Source of the DNA: Xanthobacter sp. NM-25
GTDB taxonomy: Bacteria > Pseudomonadota > Alphaproteobacteria > Rhizobiales > Xanthobacteraceae
Direction of reading: 5' to 3'
Length of the DNA stretch: 51,983 bases
NCBI RefSeq assembly: GCF_022138605.1
Contig: NZ_JACBFS010000011.1
Coordinates: 1 to 51,983 of the forward strand
In this document: positions 1 through 7,496 of the stretch, piece after piece
How the letters are laid out: every line of letters begins with the position of its first letter
Position numbering within the stretch: position 1 is the first letter of the stretch
The notes under the pieces: model-generated
What the model was told of the DNA's origin: nothing
The model's input: only the letters and a program-made list of their open reading frames with translations
Database searches by the model: none
Made by a program: the position numbers and the translations under genes

Positions 1-238
1 AGGCCGCGGGCGTGCTCTCCGCGGCCTCGGCCACGGGGCGCAGGCCGGCCCAGGGATCGACCGACTGGGCGTGGGCGCCGAGCGGCAGGGTGAGGCCGGC
101 CAACACCAGCGCGACGCCGGCGGTGGACCGCTTGCGAGCCGCGCTCATGCCGGCAGTGCGGCAGCGGAAGGCGGTCATGGTGTCGCCGGTCATGGTGTCG
201 CCGGTCATGGTGTCGCCGGTCATGGTGTCGCCGGTCAT
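1..238 (-). CDS. motC: Motility protein MotC, N-terminal part (runs off left edge)
   Basis: Partial gene that enters the window from its 5' end; about 79 codons are visible. The first ATG overlaps the motB stop (ATGA at 235-238). It opens a frame of four MTGDT repeats, then MTAFRCRTAG, then MSAARKRS followed by a hydrophobic stretch (AGVALVLAGLTLPLGAHA) that looks like a signal peptide cleaved after AHA. MotC is a periplasmic protein of rhizobial flagellar motors that works with MotB. The assignment rests on position directly after motB, the export signal and the presence of motE in the same cluster; too little sequence is visible for a domain match. The true start is unclear: ATGs lie in frame at 238, 223, 208, 193, 178 and 148 (upper coordinate), none with a strong ribosome binding site, and the one at 148 gives the most ordinary signal peptide. 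Confidence 0.65.
   Translation of the reverse strand, partial: MTGDTMTGDTMTGDTMTGDTMTAFRCRTAGMSAARKRSTAGVALVLAGLTLPLGAHAQSVDPWAGLRPVAEAAESTPAA
179..238 (-). repeat. 15-bp tandem repeat (4 units) at the motC start
   Basis: Four perfect copies of a 15-bp unit (ATGACCGGCGACACC on the minus strand) in direct tandem, followed by a further ATGACC. Each unit encodes MTGDT and carries its own in-frame ATG. The first unit overlaps the motB stop codon. Confidence 0.95.
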
Positions 239-1407
239 GGGGCGGGCGCCCGCAGCAGGATCTCGATGCGCCGGTTTTCCGGGGCATTGGGATCGTCGGC
301 CTTCTTGGGATCGCGGGCCGCCACGCCCTCGATCTTCACCACCCGCTGCTCGTCGAGCCCGCCGCGCACCAGCATGTACAGGGCCATGTGGGCGCGGGCG
401 CTGGACAGCCGCCAGTTGTCATAGGTGTCGGACCGGAACGGACGGGCGTCCGTATGGCCACGGATGGTCACCTCGCCGGGGCGCTGGGCGAGGGTGCGGG
501 CGATCTGCTCCATGGCGCGCACCAGCCGGCCGTCGGGGATCGCCGAACCCACCGGGAACATGGCGAAGTCGATATTGTCGGTGAGGTCGATGATGAGCCC
601 GTCCTGGCCGGCGCGCACCTCCACCTGGGGCGCGCGGCCGCCGGGGAAGCTGCTGGCGAGGGCGCTCTTCAATTCCTTCGCCAGCGCCTGGGCGGCCGGA
701 TCGCCGGTGGCGGGGGTCGCGCCGGTCGCGCCGGTCGCGCCATTCATCTTGGCGGCGCCGGCGGCTGCGCTGTCGCTCGCCTTCTGCGGGGCCGGGGGGC
801 CACCGGCGTCGGGCCGCCCGGCGGCGGGCGGGGCGATCTTCGAAGGGCTTGGCCGCGCCACCCGGGCCTGCAGCGCCGCCGACATCTGCCAATAGGTGGG
901 GTCGAACGGATCGCGGTTGACGTCGCCATTGCCGGTGCCGGGCGAGCCGAGGTCGCCGGCGGTGGCGTCGGGGGTGCCGCCCGGCCGCGGGTCGGCATCC
1001 CCGGCCAGCTTGTTGAGCACCGCATAGGGGTCCTGGAAGGCGGCGCGCTCCTTGTCGCCCTGCTGGCGATCGTCGCCGGCGCCGGATTTGCGGCCGGTGG
1101 TGTTCTTCAGCGACGACATCTTCTCGCCGTCGCTGGAGGTGCCCTTGGCCTGGGTATCCTCGGGGTCGTTGAGGCCGCGCACGTCGGTGATGGAGGAGGC
1201 GAGGTCCACCGGATTGAAGTAGTTGGCGATGGCCTTGCGGGTGTCCTTGTCGGTGACGTTGATGAGCCACATGATGAGGAAGAAGGCCATCATCGCCGTC
1301 ATGAAGTCCGCATGGGCCACCTTCCAGGCGCTGGAATGGTGGTCGTGCTCCTCGTCGTCATGGCGTTTGACGATGATCAGTTCGCCGTGTTCATCCTTCC
1401 CCGACAC
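235..1407 (-). CDS. motB: Flagellar motor stator protein MotB
   Basis: Stator subunit that anchors the MotA/MotB proton channel to peptidoglycan; inner membrane with a periplasmic domain. With the chosen start the protein is 390 residues. The single membrane segment (residues about 35-51, FMTAMMAFFLIMWLINV) is preceded by the conserved proton-binding aspartate (D34 in AHADF). A long Pro/Ala/Gly-rich linker leads to a C-terminal OmpA-like peptidoglycan-binding domain (TIRGHTDARPF, then NRRIEILLR). The start is set at GTG 1407 because a strong GGGAGG lies 5 nt upstream; an ATG at 1437 lacks this. It overlaps the fliH stop by 17 nt, and its own stop overlaps the motC start, so fliF-fliH-motB-motC look translationally coupled. 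The linker is longer than in enteric MotB, as is usual in rhizobia. Confidence 0.95.
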   Translation of the reverse strand: MSGKDEHGELIIVKRHDDEEHDHHSSAWKVAHADFMTAMMAFFLIMWLINVTDKDTRKAIANYFNPVDLASSITDVRGLNDPEDTQAKGTSSDGEKMSSLKNTTGRKSGAGDDRQQGDKERAAFQDPYAVLNKLAGDADPRPGGTPDATAGDLGSPGTGNGDVNRDPFDPTYWQMSAALQARVARPSPSKIAPPAAGRPDAGGPPAPQKASDSAAAGAAKMNGATGATGATPATGDPAAQALAKELKSALASSFPGGRAPQVEVRAGQDGLIIDLTDNIDFAMFPVGSAIPDGRLVRAMEQIARTLAQRPGEVTIRGHTDARPFRSDTYDNWRLSSARAHMALYMLVRGGLDEQRVVKIEGVAARDPKKADDPNAPENRRIEILLRAPAP

Positions 1408-2122
1408 CGGCGCCTCCCTGGTTCTGGGGCCGCGCATTGCCGCCGAGCCGTTCCACCCAGGCGGCCAGCCGGGTCTCGATGATGGTGTCGTCGCAGGTGA
1501 CCGTCAGGTCCGCCGCACCGGTGGCGCAGAAGCGCACCCCCGCCGGGTCGCCGAGGCTGTGGGCGAGGGCGGTCACCAGGTCCTGCGGCCCGCTGACGGT
1601 GAGCAGCGGCGCGGCGTGGCCGGCGCGCAGCATGGCGATGTGCCCTTTCATCTCCTCCAGGGCACGGGCCCGCACGGCGGCGGTCACGAATGGCGTCAGC
1701 GCCTTGCCCAGCGCATTGCCGAGCCGCGTTTCCAGGTCGGCGAAGGCGTCGGCGACGGCCGCCGCCAGGCGCTCCGCCTCGCCCTGGCACCAGGCGACGC
1801 GGGCGTCCGCCAATTGCTGGTCGAAGGCCGCCTGCAGCCGCTCGGCGTCCGCGCTGCGCGCTGCCTCGCTGGCGGCCAGGGCGGCGCGGGCCTCGGCCTC
1901 GGCCTCGCTGCGGGCCTCGTTTCGCGCCTCGTGGCGGGCGCGCGCCACCGCCTGGCGCAGGTCGTCGCCGCTGAAGCTGGGCAGGGGCGCGCGGGGCGCT
2001 TCCGCCGCCGGCCCCTCGCGACGGGGCGGGGCGGCGATGTCACGCGCCTCGCCGTCGGCGGGCAGGGCGACCCCGGACGGGCCGAAATGGGGAAGATGGC
2101 GCAGCAGCGTGTGCATGGTCAT
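1391..2122 (-). CDS. fliH: FliH-like flagellar export ATPase regulator
   Basis: Protein of 243 residues with an acidic, Ala/Arg/Glu-rich segment (about residues 70-120) predicted to form a long helix or coiled coil. The C-terminal region carries the pattern seen at the end of FliH/SctL proteins (DLTVTCDDTIIETRLAAWVERL). FliH holds the FliI ATPase at the export gate. The start at ATG 2122 overlaps the fliF stop (ATGA) and has AGGAGG 7 nt upstream. Position directly after fliF matches fliH in many flagellar clusters. The family is poorly conserved, so the name rests on architecture and context more than on sequence identity. Confidence 0.65.
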   Translation of the reverse strand: MTMHTLLRHLPHFGPSGVALPADGEARDIAAPPRREGPAAEAPRAPLPSFSGDDLRQAVARARHEARNEARSEAEAEARAALAASEAARSADAERLQAAFDQQLADARVAWCQGEAERLAAAVADAFADLETRLGNALGKALTPFVTAAVRARALEEMKGHIAMLRAGHAAPLLTVSGPQDLVTALAHSLGDPAGVRFCATGAADLTVTCDDTIIETRLAAWVERLGGNARPQNQGGAGVGEG

Positions 2123-3798
2123 GCCCGGGCCTCCTGGTGCAGCCATTGCCGCAGGATGGCTGCCGCCTGCTCTTCATCGAACTCGACGATCTGCTCCAGC
2201 CGCTTCTGCGGCGAGCGGTTCTTGCGGCTGGTGAGATCCTCGATGAGGTTGAGGGTGTCTTCGTCGCCCTCCGCCGCCGGCGCGGCGGCGGGCGCGCCGG
2301 CCGGCTCACCCGGGCCGCCCACCGCCGGGATCTGCGGCGCCGCCAGCATGGCGGCCTCGAGGCGCGCCACATCGGCCTCGATGGCTTCCGGCTCCGGACG
2401 GGCGAGAATGGCGCGCACCGCCGGCTTCAGCCCGAACCAGATCAGCAGGCCCGCCACCACCAGGATGGTCAGTGCGTTGATCATGGTGCCGGCCTGGCGC
2501 AGCAGCAGCTCGGTCCACGGCAGCGGCGGCACCGGCTCCAGCGCGTGGCCACCATCGGCGAACGGCACCGCCACCACCTTCAGCTTGTCGCCGCGCTCCT
2601 TGTCGAAGCCGGCGGCCGAGCCCACCAGCTGCTCCACCTCATAGATCTGCTGCTCCACCGGGATCACTTCGCCACCGGGACCTGAGGGCGCGGCGAGGCG
2701 CTCCTTGTTGACCAGCACGGCAATGGAGAGGCCGCGCACCAGATAGGCGTCGCGCACGGTCTGCACGGTGCGGGTGGAGACCTCGAAATTGGTCAGTTCC
2801 TCACGGCGCGAATTGTTCTCGCTGGAATCGGTGCCGTTGTCGGAGCTGCTCTGCTGGGCGGGAATGTTCTGCTGCACCGAGGTGGAGGGTTGCTTGGTGC
2901 GGTTCTGGGTCTGGCCCAGCTCCTTCACCACCCGCACCGAGCGTTCCACCTTGGAGGCGGGGTCGAACGTGGTTTCCTGGGTGGTCACCTTGTCGGTGTC
3001 GAGCCGGGAGGTGACCGAGACCTCGAAATTGCCCATGCCGAGATAGGGGGTGAGGGTGCGGCGGATCTTCTCCTCGGTCTCCCGATTGACCTGCTGCTGC
3101 AGCGCCGCCTTCTTGCCGGTGGCGGCATTGGCGCCGTCGTCGCTGGCGGAGAGCACCGCCCCTTCGGTGTTGAGCACCGTGACATCGTCGAGCTTGAGGC
3201 CGGGCACCGCGGCCGCCACCAGGTGGCGGATGGCCTGGGCGGTGGAGGCATCCTCGGCATTCTCGGTGCGGATCACCACCGAGGCGGAGGCCTGCTGCTG
3301 GTCGCGGCGGAACGAGGCGCGATCGGGCAGCACGATGTGCACCCGCGCGGCCTTGACGCCCTTCATGGTCTGGATGGTGCGGGCGAGCTCGCCCTCCAGC
3401 GCCCGCACCCGCGTCACCTCCTGCATGAAGGAGGTGAGGCCGAAGGCGCGCACGTCGTTGAACAGCTCGTAGCCGGTGTTGGCGCTCTGCGGCAGTCCCT
3501 TCACCGCCAGCAGCATGCGGGCCTTGGCGGTGTCGGAATGGGCCACCAGCACGCTGGTGCCGTCGGCGGCCACGTCGAATGGGATGCCGGCATCCTTGAG
3601 GGCGCCGCCGATGCGGTTCACATCCTCGCGGGTGAGGTTGGAATAGAGCGGCTCGCGCTCCGGCTGGCCGAGGTAATAGGCGCCAAGGGCGATGGCGCCC
3701 ACCACCACCAGGGCGATGAGACCGAGCGCGATCAGCCGGCGGGTGCCGAGATCGCGCAGGTTCTTCCACAGGAGTTCGAGCTGGTCCTTGCCGATCAT
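2119..3798 (-). CDS. fliF: Flagellar MS-ring protein FliF
   Basis: Forms the MS ring in the inner membrane, the base on which switch and export apparatus assemble. With a start at ATG 3798 the protein is 559 residues, normal for the family. First membrane segment about residues 19-41 (RLIALGLIALVVVGAIALGAYYL); then the secretin-like periplasmic domains with the conserved ARVHIVLPDRASFRRDQQQASASVVI stretch; a second membrane segment near residue 435 (TMINALTILVVAGLLIWFGL); and an acidic C-terminus (EQIVEFDEEQAAAILRQWL) that binds FliG. An upstream in-frame ATG at 3876 would add 26 residues without family support. It heads the fliF-fliH-motB-motC unit and has a candidate regulatory box at 3925-3942. 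Confidence 0.95.
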   Translation of the reverse strand: MIGKDQLELLWKNLRDLGTRRLIALGLIALVVVGAIALGAYYLGQPEREPLYSNLTREDVNRIGGALKDAGIPFDVAADGTSVLVAHSDTAKARMLLAVKGLPQSANTGYELFNDVRAFGLTSFMQEVTRVRALEGELARTIQTMKGVKAARVHIVLPDRASFRRDQQQASASVVIRTENAEDASTAQAIRHLVAAAVPGLKLDDVTVLNTEGAVLSASDDGANAATGKKAALQQQVNRETEEKIRRTLTPYLGMGNFEVSVTSRLDTDKVTTQETTFDPASKVERSVRVVKELGQTQNRTKQPSTSVQQNIPAQQSSSDNGTDSSENNSRREELTNFEVSTRTVQTVRDAYLVRGLSIAVLVNKERLAAPSGPGGEVIPVEQQIYEVEQLVGSAAGFDKERGDKLKVVAVPFADGGHALEPVPPLPWTELLLRQAGTMINALTILVVAGLLIWFGLKPAVRAILARPEPEAIEADVARLEAAMLAAPQIPAVGGPGEPAGAPAAAPAAEGDEDTLNLIEDLTSRKNRSPQKRLEQIVEFDEEQAAAILRQWLHQEARA

Positions 3799-3924
3799 CG
3801 GCTGATCTCGTCCGATTGCGCCTCGCCCCGTGGCGCAATGCGCCGCCGGAGCTGTCGAAGTGAGGATCGGGCACACGGGGCTTTGTGGCCCCGCTCATGT
3901 GCCTTGGAGCAATCTCGACGTTCA

Positions 3925-3942
3925 AACTTGCCTGGGCGTTGC
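3925..3942 (-). promoter_or_regulatory. Candidate FtcR box upstream of fliF
   Basis: On the minus strand GCAACGCCCAGGCAAGTT, with two GCAA half sites exactly 11 bp apart. It matches 11 of 18 positions of the consensus GCAAGCCTCGCGCAAGCC derived from this window and lies 126 nt before the fliF start. Weaker than the other copies but correctly spaced. Confidence 0.5.
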
Positions 3943-3957
3943 AGACGCCGCGGCCAG

Positions 3958-3990
3958 AAAAAAGGCCACGCTCCGGAGGGAGGCGTGGCC
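3958..3990 (-). terminator. Rho-independent terminator of the flagellin gene
   Basis: Perfect 8-bp stem GGCCACGC/GCGTGGCC (3983-3990 with 3964-3971) with an 11-nt loop, followed on the minus strand by six T residues (3963-3958). It lies between the flagellin stop and fliF, so fliF needs its own promoter in the remaining 159 nt. Confidence 0.85.
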
Positions 3991-4025
3991 AGGGGGCCGG
4001 CGCGCGCGGCCGGCTGGCAAGGAGC

Positions 4026-4045
4026 GCTGCAGGGAAACCCTGCAG
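4026..4045. repeat. Hairpin downstream of flagellin
   Basis: Inverted repeat around CTGCAGGG-AAA-CCCTGCAG in the flagellin 3' region. It has no T run, so it may protect the 3' end of the abundant flagellin mRNA or have no role. Boundaries are approximate by one or two bases. Confidence 0.5.
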
Positions 4046-4106
4046 GCCGCCCGGGGGAAAGACGCCCGCGCCGGCGACCGGCGCGGGTGGAGGGCGTATG
4101 CCCAGC

Positions 4107-5150
4107 TCAGCGGAACAGGCTCATGACGTTCTGCGACGAGCTGTTGGCGATGGACAGCGACTGCACCGCCAGCTGCTGCTGGGTCTGCAGGGCCTTCAGC
4201 TTGGTCGATTCCTCTTCCATGTTGGCGTCGACCAGCGAGCCGATGGAGGAGGTGTTGAGGTCGATCAGGCTCTGGGCGAAGGTCTGCTGAGACCCCAGCC
4301 GGGTCGAGGTGGTGCCGAGCGTGGTGGCGCCCTGCTGCAGCTGCTGCATGGTGGCATCCACGATCTTCACATAGGCCTGGATCTTGGCCAGGTCCGCATC
4401 GGTGTTGCCGAGGGTCGACACGTCGAAGTCGGAGATGGACTCGGTGCCGGCCGTGGCGGTGCCGCCGATGACGTACTTGGTGTCCATGAAGCCCTTCAGG
4501 CTCCCGGCCGTGGTATCCACGGCGACAGTGGCGCCGCCGGTCACGTTGGCCGCCGTGGCCACCGCCGTCACCCCCTTGTCGATGGTGGAGGAGGAGCCGG
4601 TGGCGGTGTTGCCGGTGGAGGCGTCATAGACGGTGAACGAACCGGTATCGATGGCGGTGGAGCCCACCGTCACCGTGGAGCCGGTGCGCGAGAACGACGA
4701 CAAGAGGTTCTTGGTGCCGTTGAAGCCAGACGCGCTGGAGTCCACCGAGAGCCAGTTGGAGCCGTTCATCACCGTGTTGTCGGAGGTTGTCTTGATCTCG
4801 CTGACGTAGGACGCGATCTCGGTCTGCAGCTTGTTACGGTCGACGTTGGGCGAGAGCGCGGCGGTGAGGTTGTTCTTGATCTTGGACAGCGAGGAAACCA
4901 CCGCGTTGACGCCGGTCGACGCCGCATCCACCGAGTTCTTGTCGAGGCTCATGGCATCCTTCACCGCGCCCAGGGCCCCGTTGTCGGAGGTGAGGGTGGT
5001 GGCGATGGACCAGTAGGCCGCACCGTCAGCCGCGGAGTTGATCCGCTTGCCGGTGGAGACGTGGGTGTTGGTGGTGTCGAGGTTGGCGTTGATGGTCCGC
5101 AGGGTCTGCAGGGCCACCATCGCGGAGTTGTTGGTGATCAGGCTGGTCAT
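4107..5150 (-). CDS. fliC: Flagellin
   Basis: Filament subunit, 347 residues, exported unfolded and assembled outside the cell. The N-terminal D0/D1 region (MTSLITNNSAMVALQTLRTINANLD...GKRINSAADGAAYWSIA) and the C-terminal helix (ELTSTRLGSQQ-like region ending SIANSSSQNVMSLFR) are typical alphaproteobacterial flagellin. The central part is Thr/Ser/Gly-rich and variable. It forms its own transcription unit, with terminators on both sides (3958-3990 and 5359-5386) and a long leader with a regulatory box at 5320-5337 and a hairpin at 5196-5218. Its partners FlaF and FlbT, which control flagellin production in alphaproteobacteria, are encoded at 23314-24071. Only one flagellin gene is in the window; others may lie elsewhere. 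Confidence 0.95.
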   Translation of the reverse strand: MTSLITNNSAMVALQTLRTINANLDTTNTHVSTGKRINSAADGAAYWSIATTLTSDNGALGAVKDAMSLDKNSVDAASTGVNAVVSSLSKIKNNLTAALSPNVDRNKLQTEIASYVSEIKTTSDNTVMNGSNWLSVDSSASGFNGTKNLLSSFSRTGSTVTVGSTAIDTGSFTVYDASTGNTATGSSSTIDKGVTAVATAANVTGGATVAVDTTAGSLKGFMDTKYVIGGTATAGTESISDFDVSTLGNTDADLAKIQAYVKIVDATMQQLQQGATTLGTTSTRLGSQQTFAQSLIDLNTSSIGSLVDANMEEESTKLKALQTQQQLAVQSLSIANSSSQNVMSLFR

Positions 5151-5195
5151 GACGAAATGTCCCTCTTGGGTTGCAAGGTCTGAGTGTCAGGGGGA

Positions 5196-5218
5196 CATGC
5201 CGGGCTTTCACCGGCATG
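5196..5218 (-). promoter_or_regulatory. Hairpin in the flagellin mRNA leader
   Basis: Perfect 8-bp inverted repeat CATGCCGG/CCGGCATG with a 7-nt loop, 46-68 nt upstream of the flagellin ATG, inside the expected 5' untranslated region. FlbT proteins act on flagellin leaders in Caulobacter and relatives, so this is a candidate target; the link is inference. Confidence 0.45.
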
Positions 5219-5319
5219 GCAGGGCGGCATCATGCCTTTGATCGGCCGGCCCGCTCGGGGGTCCGGCACCGGCTCGCGAGAGCCGTTCAACCTGCCATGG
5301 GACACACCCTAGCGCGCCG

Positions 5320-5337
5320 AGCTTGCGCGGGGCTTGC
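5320..5337 (-). promoter_or_regulatory. Candidate FtcR box of the flagellin gene
   Basis: Minus-strand GCAAGCCCCGCGCAAGCT, 16 of 18 consensus positions, with two GCAAGC half sites 11 bp apart. Seven nt downstream is CTAGGG, a possible -10 element at the same spacing seen at flgF (CTAGCT), flgB (CTACGC) and motA (GTACTG). It lies 170 nt before the ATG, which implies a leader of about 150 nt. Confidence 0.7.
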
Positions 5338-5358
5338 GTCCTCGTCGTCCGGGGGGCG

Positions 5359-5390
5359 AAAACAAAAACCCGCGCCGGAGCGCGGGTTTT
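5359..5390 (-). terminator. Rho-independent terminator after fliP
   Basis: Stem CCCGCGC/GCGCGGG (5369-5375 with 5380-5386), 4-nt loop, followed on the minus strand by TTTTTGTTTT. It ends the long flgB-to-fliP unit. Four T residues on the plus side could also support weak reverse termination. Confidence 0.9.
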
Positions 5391-5410
5391 GCTGCGGGCT
5401 TCTGGCGGTT

Positions 5411-6259
5411 TCAGAAGAACGAGCGGATCAGCCCGCTGACCAGAAGATTCCAGCCGTCGATGAGGATGAAGAACAGCACCTTGAACGGCAGGGAAATCAC
5501 CGCCGGCGGCATCATCATCATGCCCATGGACATCACCAAAGTGGCGACGATCATGTCGATCACCAGGAACGGCAGCACGATGAGAAAGCCGATCTCGAAG
5601 CCGCGCCGCAGCTCGGAGATCATGAAGGCGGGAATGAGCACCCGCATGGAGATCTTCTCCTCCGCCTTGGCCGGCGTCGCCGGGGTGGCGGGGGCGGGCT
5701 TGTCCTTGCCGCCGCCGGCCTGGCGGGCGGCGAGATCGCTGAACAATTGCAGATCCTTGGCGCGCACCTGGTTCAGCATGAAGTCGCGGAACGGGTCGGC
5801 GATCTTCTCCACCGCCTCCTGTTCGCTGATGCGGTTCTCGGTCAGCGGCGCCACGCCGTCCTGCCAGGCGCGTTCGAAGGTGGGGCCCATGACATAGAAG
5901 GTCATGAACAGCGACAGGGAGATCAGCACCAGATTGGCCGGGGTGGACTGCAGGCCGAGCCCCGAGCGCAGGAATGAGAAGGCGATGACGAAGCGGGTGA
6001 AGCTCGTCACCATGATCAGCAGCCCCGGCGCCACCGACAGCACGGTGAGCAGGGCCACCATCTGCATGACGCGGCCGGCGGCGCTGCCATTGCCTTCGGG
6101 TAGCAACTGATCCAGCGAGGGCAGCTGAGGCGCAGTCTCGGCGAGCCCCGGGGCGCTCGAGGCGGCCAGCAGCGCCGTGGCGGCCAGCAGCACCGCCATG
6201 GTGTGCCGCGCCGCGCGGGCGGCCGGATGGCGGACCGGCGTCGCCTGGGCGCCGCTCAT
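5411..6259 (-). CDS. fliP: Flagellar export gate protein FliP
   Basis: Core membrane protein of the flagellar type III export gate, 282 residues. It has an N-terminal signal-like segment (AVLLAATALLAASSAPGLA), then the family blocks SVAPGLLIMVTSFTRFVIAFSFLRSGLG and SLFMTFYVMGPTF, and after a loop the block RVLIPAFMISELRRGFEIGFLIVLPFLVIDM. The loop before the third block carries a Pro/Ala/Lys-rich insertion (GGGKDKPAPATPATPAKAEEK) not seen in short FliP proteins. The ATG overlaps the fliL stop (ATGA). It is the last gene of its operon and is followed by a strong terminator. Confidence 0.97.
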   Translation of the reverse strand: MSGAQATPVRHPAARAARHTMAVLLAATALLAASSAPGLAETAPQLPSLDQLLPEGNGSAAGRVMQMVALLTVLSVAPGLLIMVTSFTRFVIAFSFLRSGLGLQSTPANLVLISLSLFMTFYVMGPTFERAWQDGVAPLTENRISEQEAVEKIADPFRDFMLNQVRAKDLQLFSDLAARQAGGGKDKPAPATPATPAKAEEKISMRVLIPAFMISELRRGFEIGFLIVLPFLVIDMIVATLVMSMGMMMMPPAVISLPFKVLFFILIDGWNLLVSGLIRSFF

Positions 6260-6765
6260 TGCACCACCAGGGACACGAGCACCAGCTCGGCCACCTTGCC
6301 CTCGGAGCGCACGCCGGCGCGGTCATTCAGATCCTCGCGCAGGTGCTGGAGCGCGCTCGGGCCCTCCAGCTGGCTGAGCGAGAGGGTGCGCACATAGGCC
6401 ATCATGTCCTCGCGGATCTCGGCGGCGGTGACATCGGGATTGGCGAGGGCGCCGTTCTTGAACACCAGGGCCGCTTCGAGGCGCACGAAGGCGGAGCTCG
6501 GCGCCGCCAGGTTCACCACCACCGGCTTCAGCTCCTTCAGGGTCATGTCGCCGGCGTAGCGCAGCGGCGGGGGTGGCTCCACCTTCGGCTCGGCGGCGAT
6601 CTTGGCGCTGACCACCTTCTCGACGGTGCCGGCCAGCTGGTAGCCGAGCCCGCCGCCGAGTCCCGCCGCCAGCAGGGTGAGGATGAGGAGGGCGACGATC
6701 AGGCCGCCGCCCTTCTTGGCGCCGCCGGCGTCTTTGCCGGCGTCCTTGGACGGTGAGGGGGGCAT
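6256..6765 (-). CDS. fliL: Flagellar basal body-associated protein FliL
   Basis: Single-pass inner membrane protein of 169 residues that sits around the stator. It has a short Lys/Asp-rich cytoplasmic N-terminus, one membrane segment (about residues 20-42, GLIVALLILTLLAAGLGGGLGYQL) and a periplasmic domain with the FliL pattern (LKELKPVVVNLA...FVRLEAALVF...REDMMAYVRTLSLSQLEGPSALQHLREDL). The start at ATG 6765 fits the family; the frame stays open far upstream only because it is antisense-free shadow over flgH. It lies 11 nt after flgH and overlaps fliP. Confidence 0.93.
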   Translation of the reverse strand: MPPSPSKDAGKDAGGAKKGGGLIVALLILTLLAAGLGGGLGYQLAGTVEKVVSAKIAAEPKVEPPPPLRYAGDMTLKELKPVVVNLAAPSSAFVRLEAALVFKNGALANPDVTAAEIREDMMAYVRTLSLSQLEGPSALQHLREDLNDRAGVRSEGKVAELVLVSLVVQ

Positions 6766-6776
6766 GGGTCGCGTCC

Positions 6777-7496
6777 TCAGAACGGCACGACGAGATCGTA
6801 GATGCGCTGGCCCCAGGCCGGCTGCTGCACATCCATCTGCCGGCCACGTCCGCCATAGGAGATGCGGGCTTCGGCGATCTTGTCGTAGGGAATGACATTG
6901 CCCGAGGAGATGTCGAGCGGGTTGACGATGCCGGCGATGTTGAGCACCCGCACCTCGTAATTCACCTTGATCTCCTGTGAGCCGCTGATCATCAGATTGC
7001 CGTCGGGCAATACTTCCGTGACCACCGCGGCGATGGACAGGCGCAGCTTTTCCGAACGGTCGATGGTGCCCTTGCCCTTGGTCTCGGTGTCGGAGCTGAT
7101 GTTGAGGTTGCCGGAGGCGGCCCCCGCGTTGGCACCCTTGCCGAGGCCGGAGAGGTCGATCCCGGTGTCGAAGCCCAATTTGCTCTTGGCCTCGCGGGAG
7201 CGGTCGGTGGCATTGTCGAACTGGGCCTTGTCGTCGAGGGCGATCGACACGCGCAGCACGTCGCCCACCTTGGCCGCGCGCAGGTCGCGATACATGCTGC
7301 CGGAGCGGTTCTGGTCCCAGGTGGAACGGAAGCTGCGCACCGGCGGCTGCTGGAAGGTGGTGGGCACCGGATCTCGACGGGTGTCGAGCCCCGAGCCCAC
7401 CGGGCTCAGCGAGGGGCCGAGCAGCAGGTTGTCGTGGCTGGTCTGGCAGCCGGCGAGCACCAGCGCCAGCCAGACGGGCAGGGTGGCGCGCTTCAT
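6777..7496 (-). CDS. flgH: Flagellar L-ring lipoprotein FlgH
   Basis: Outer membrane L-ring subunit, 239 residues. The N-terminus is a lipoprotein signal with a lipobox (LVLAGC, Cys17 as the lipidated residue). Family blocks include LRAAKVGDVLRVSIALDDKAQ, LPDGNLMISGSQEIKVNYEVRVLNIAGIVNPLDI and the C-terminal GGRGRQMDVQQPAWGQRIYDLVVPF. The ATG overlaps the motE stop (ATGA). Confidence 0.96.
   Translation of the reverse strand: MKRATLPVWLALVLAGCQTSHDNLLLGPSLSPVGSGLDTRRDPVPTTFQQPPVRSFRSTWDQNRSGSMYRDLRAAKVGDVLRVSIALDDKAQFDNATDRSREAKSKLGFDTGIDLSGLGKGANAGAASGNLNISSDTETKGKGTIDRSEKLRLSIAAVVTEVLPDGNLMISGSQEIKVNYEVRVLNIAGIVNPLDISSGNVIPYDKIAEARISYGGRGRQMDVQQPAWGQRIYDLVVPF

Noticed and set aside
3885..5183. 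432-codon open frame antisense to the flagellin gene
   Set aside because: Gly/His/Arg-rich shadow frame over a well supported flagellin gene and its terminator.
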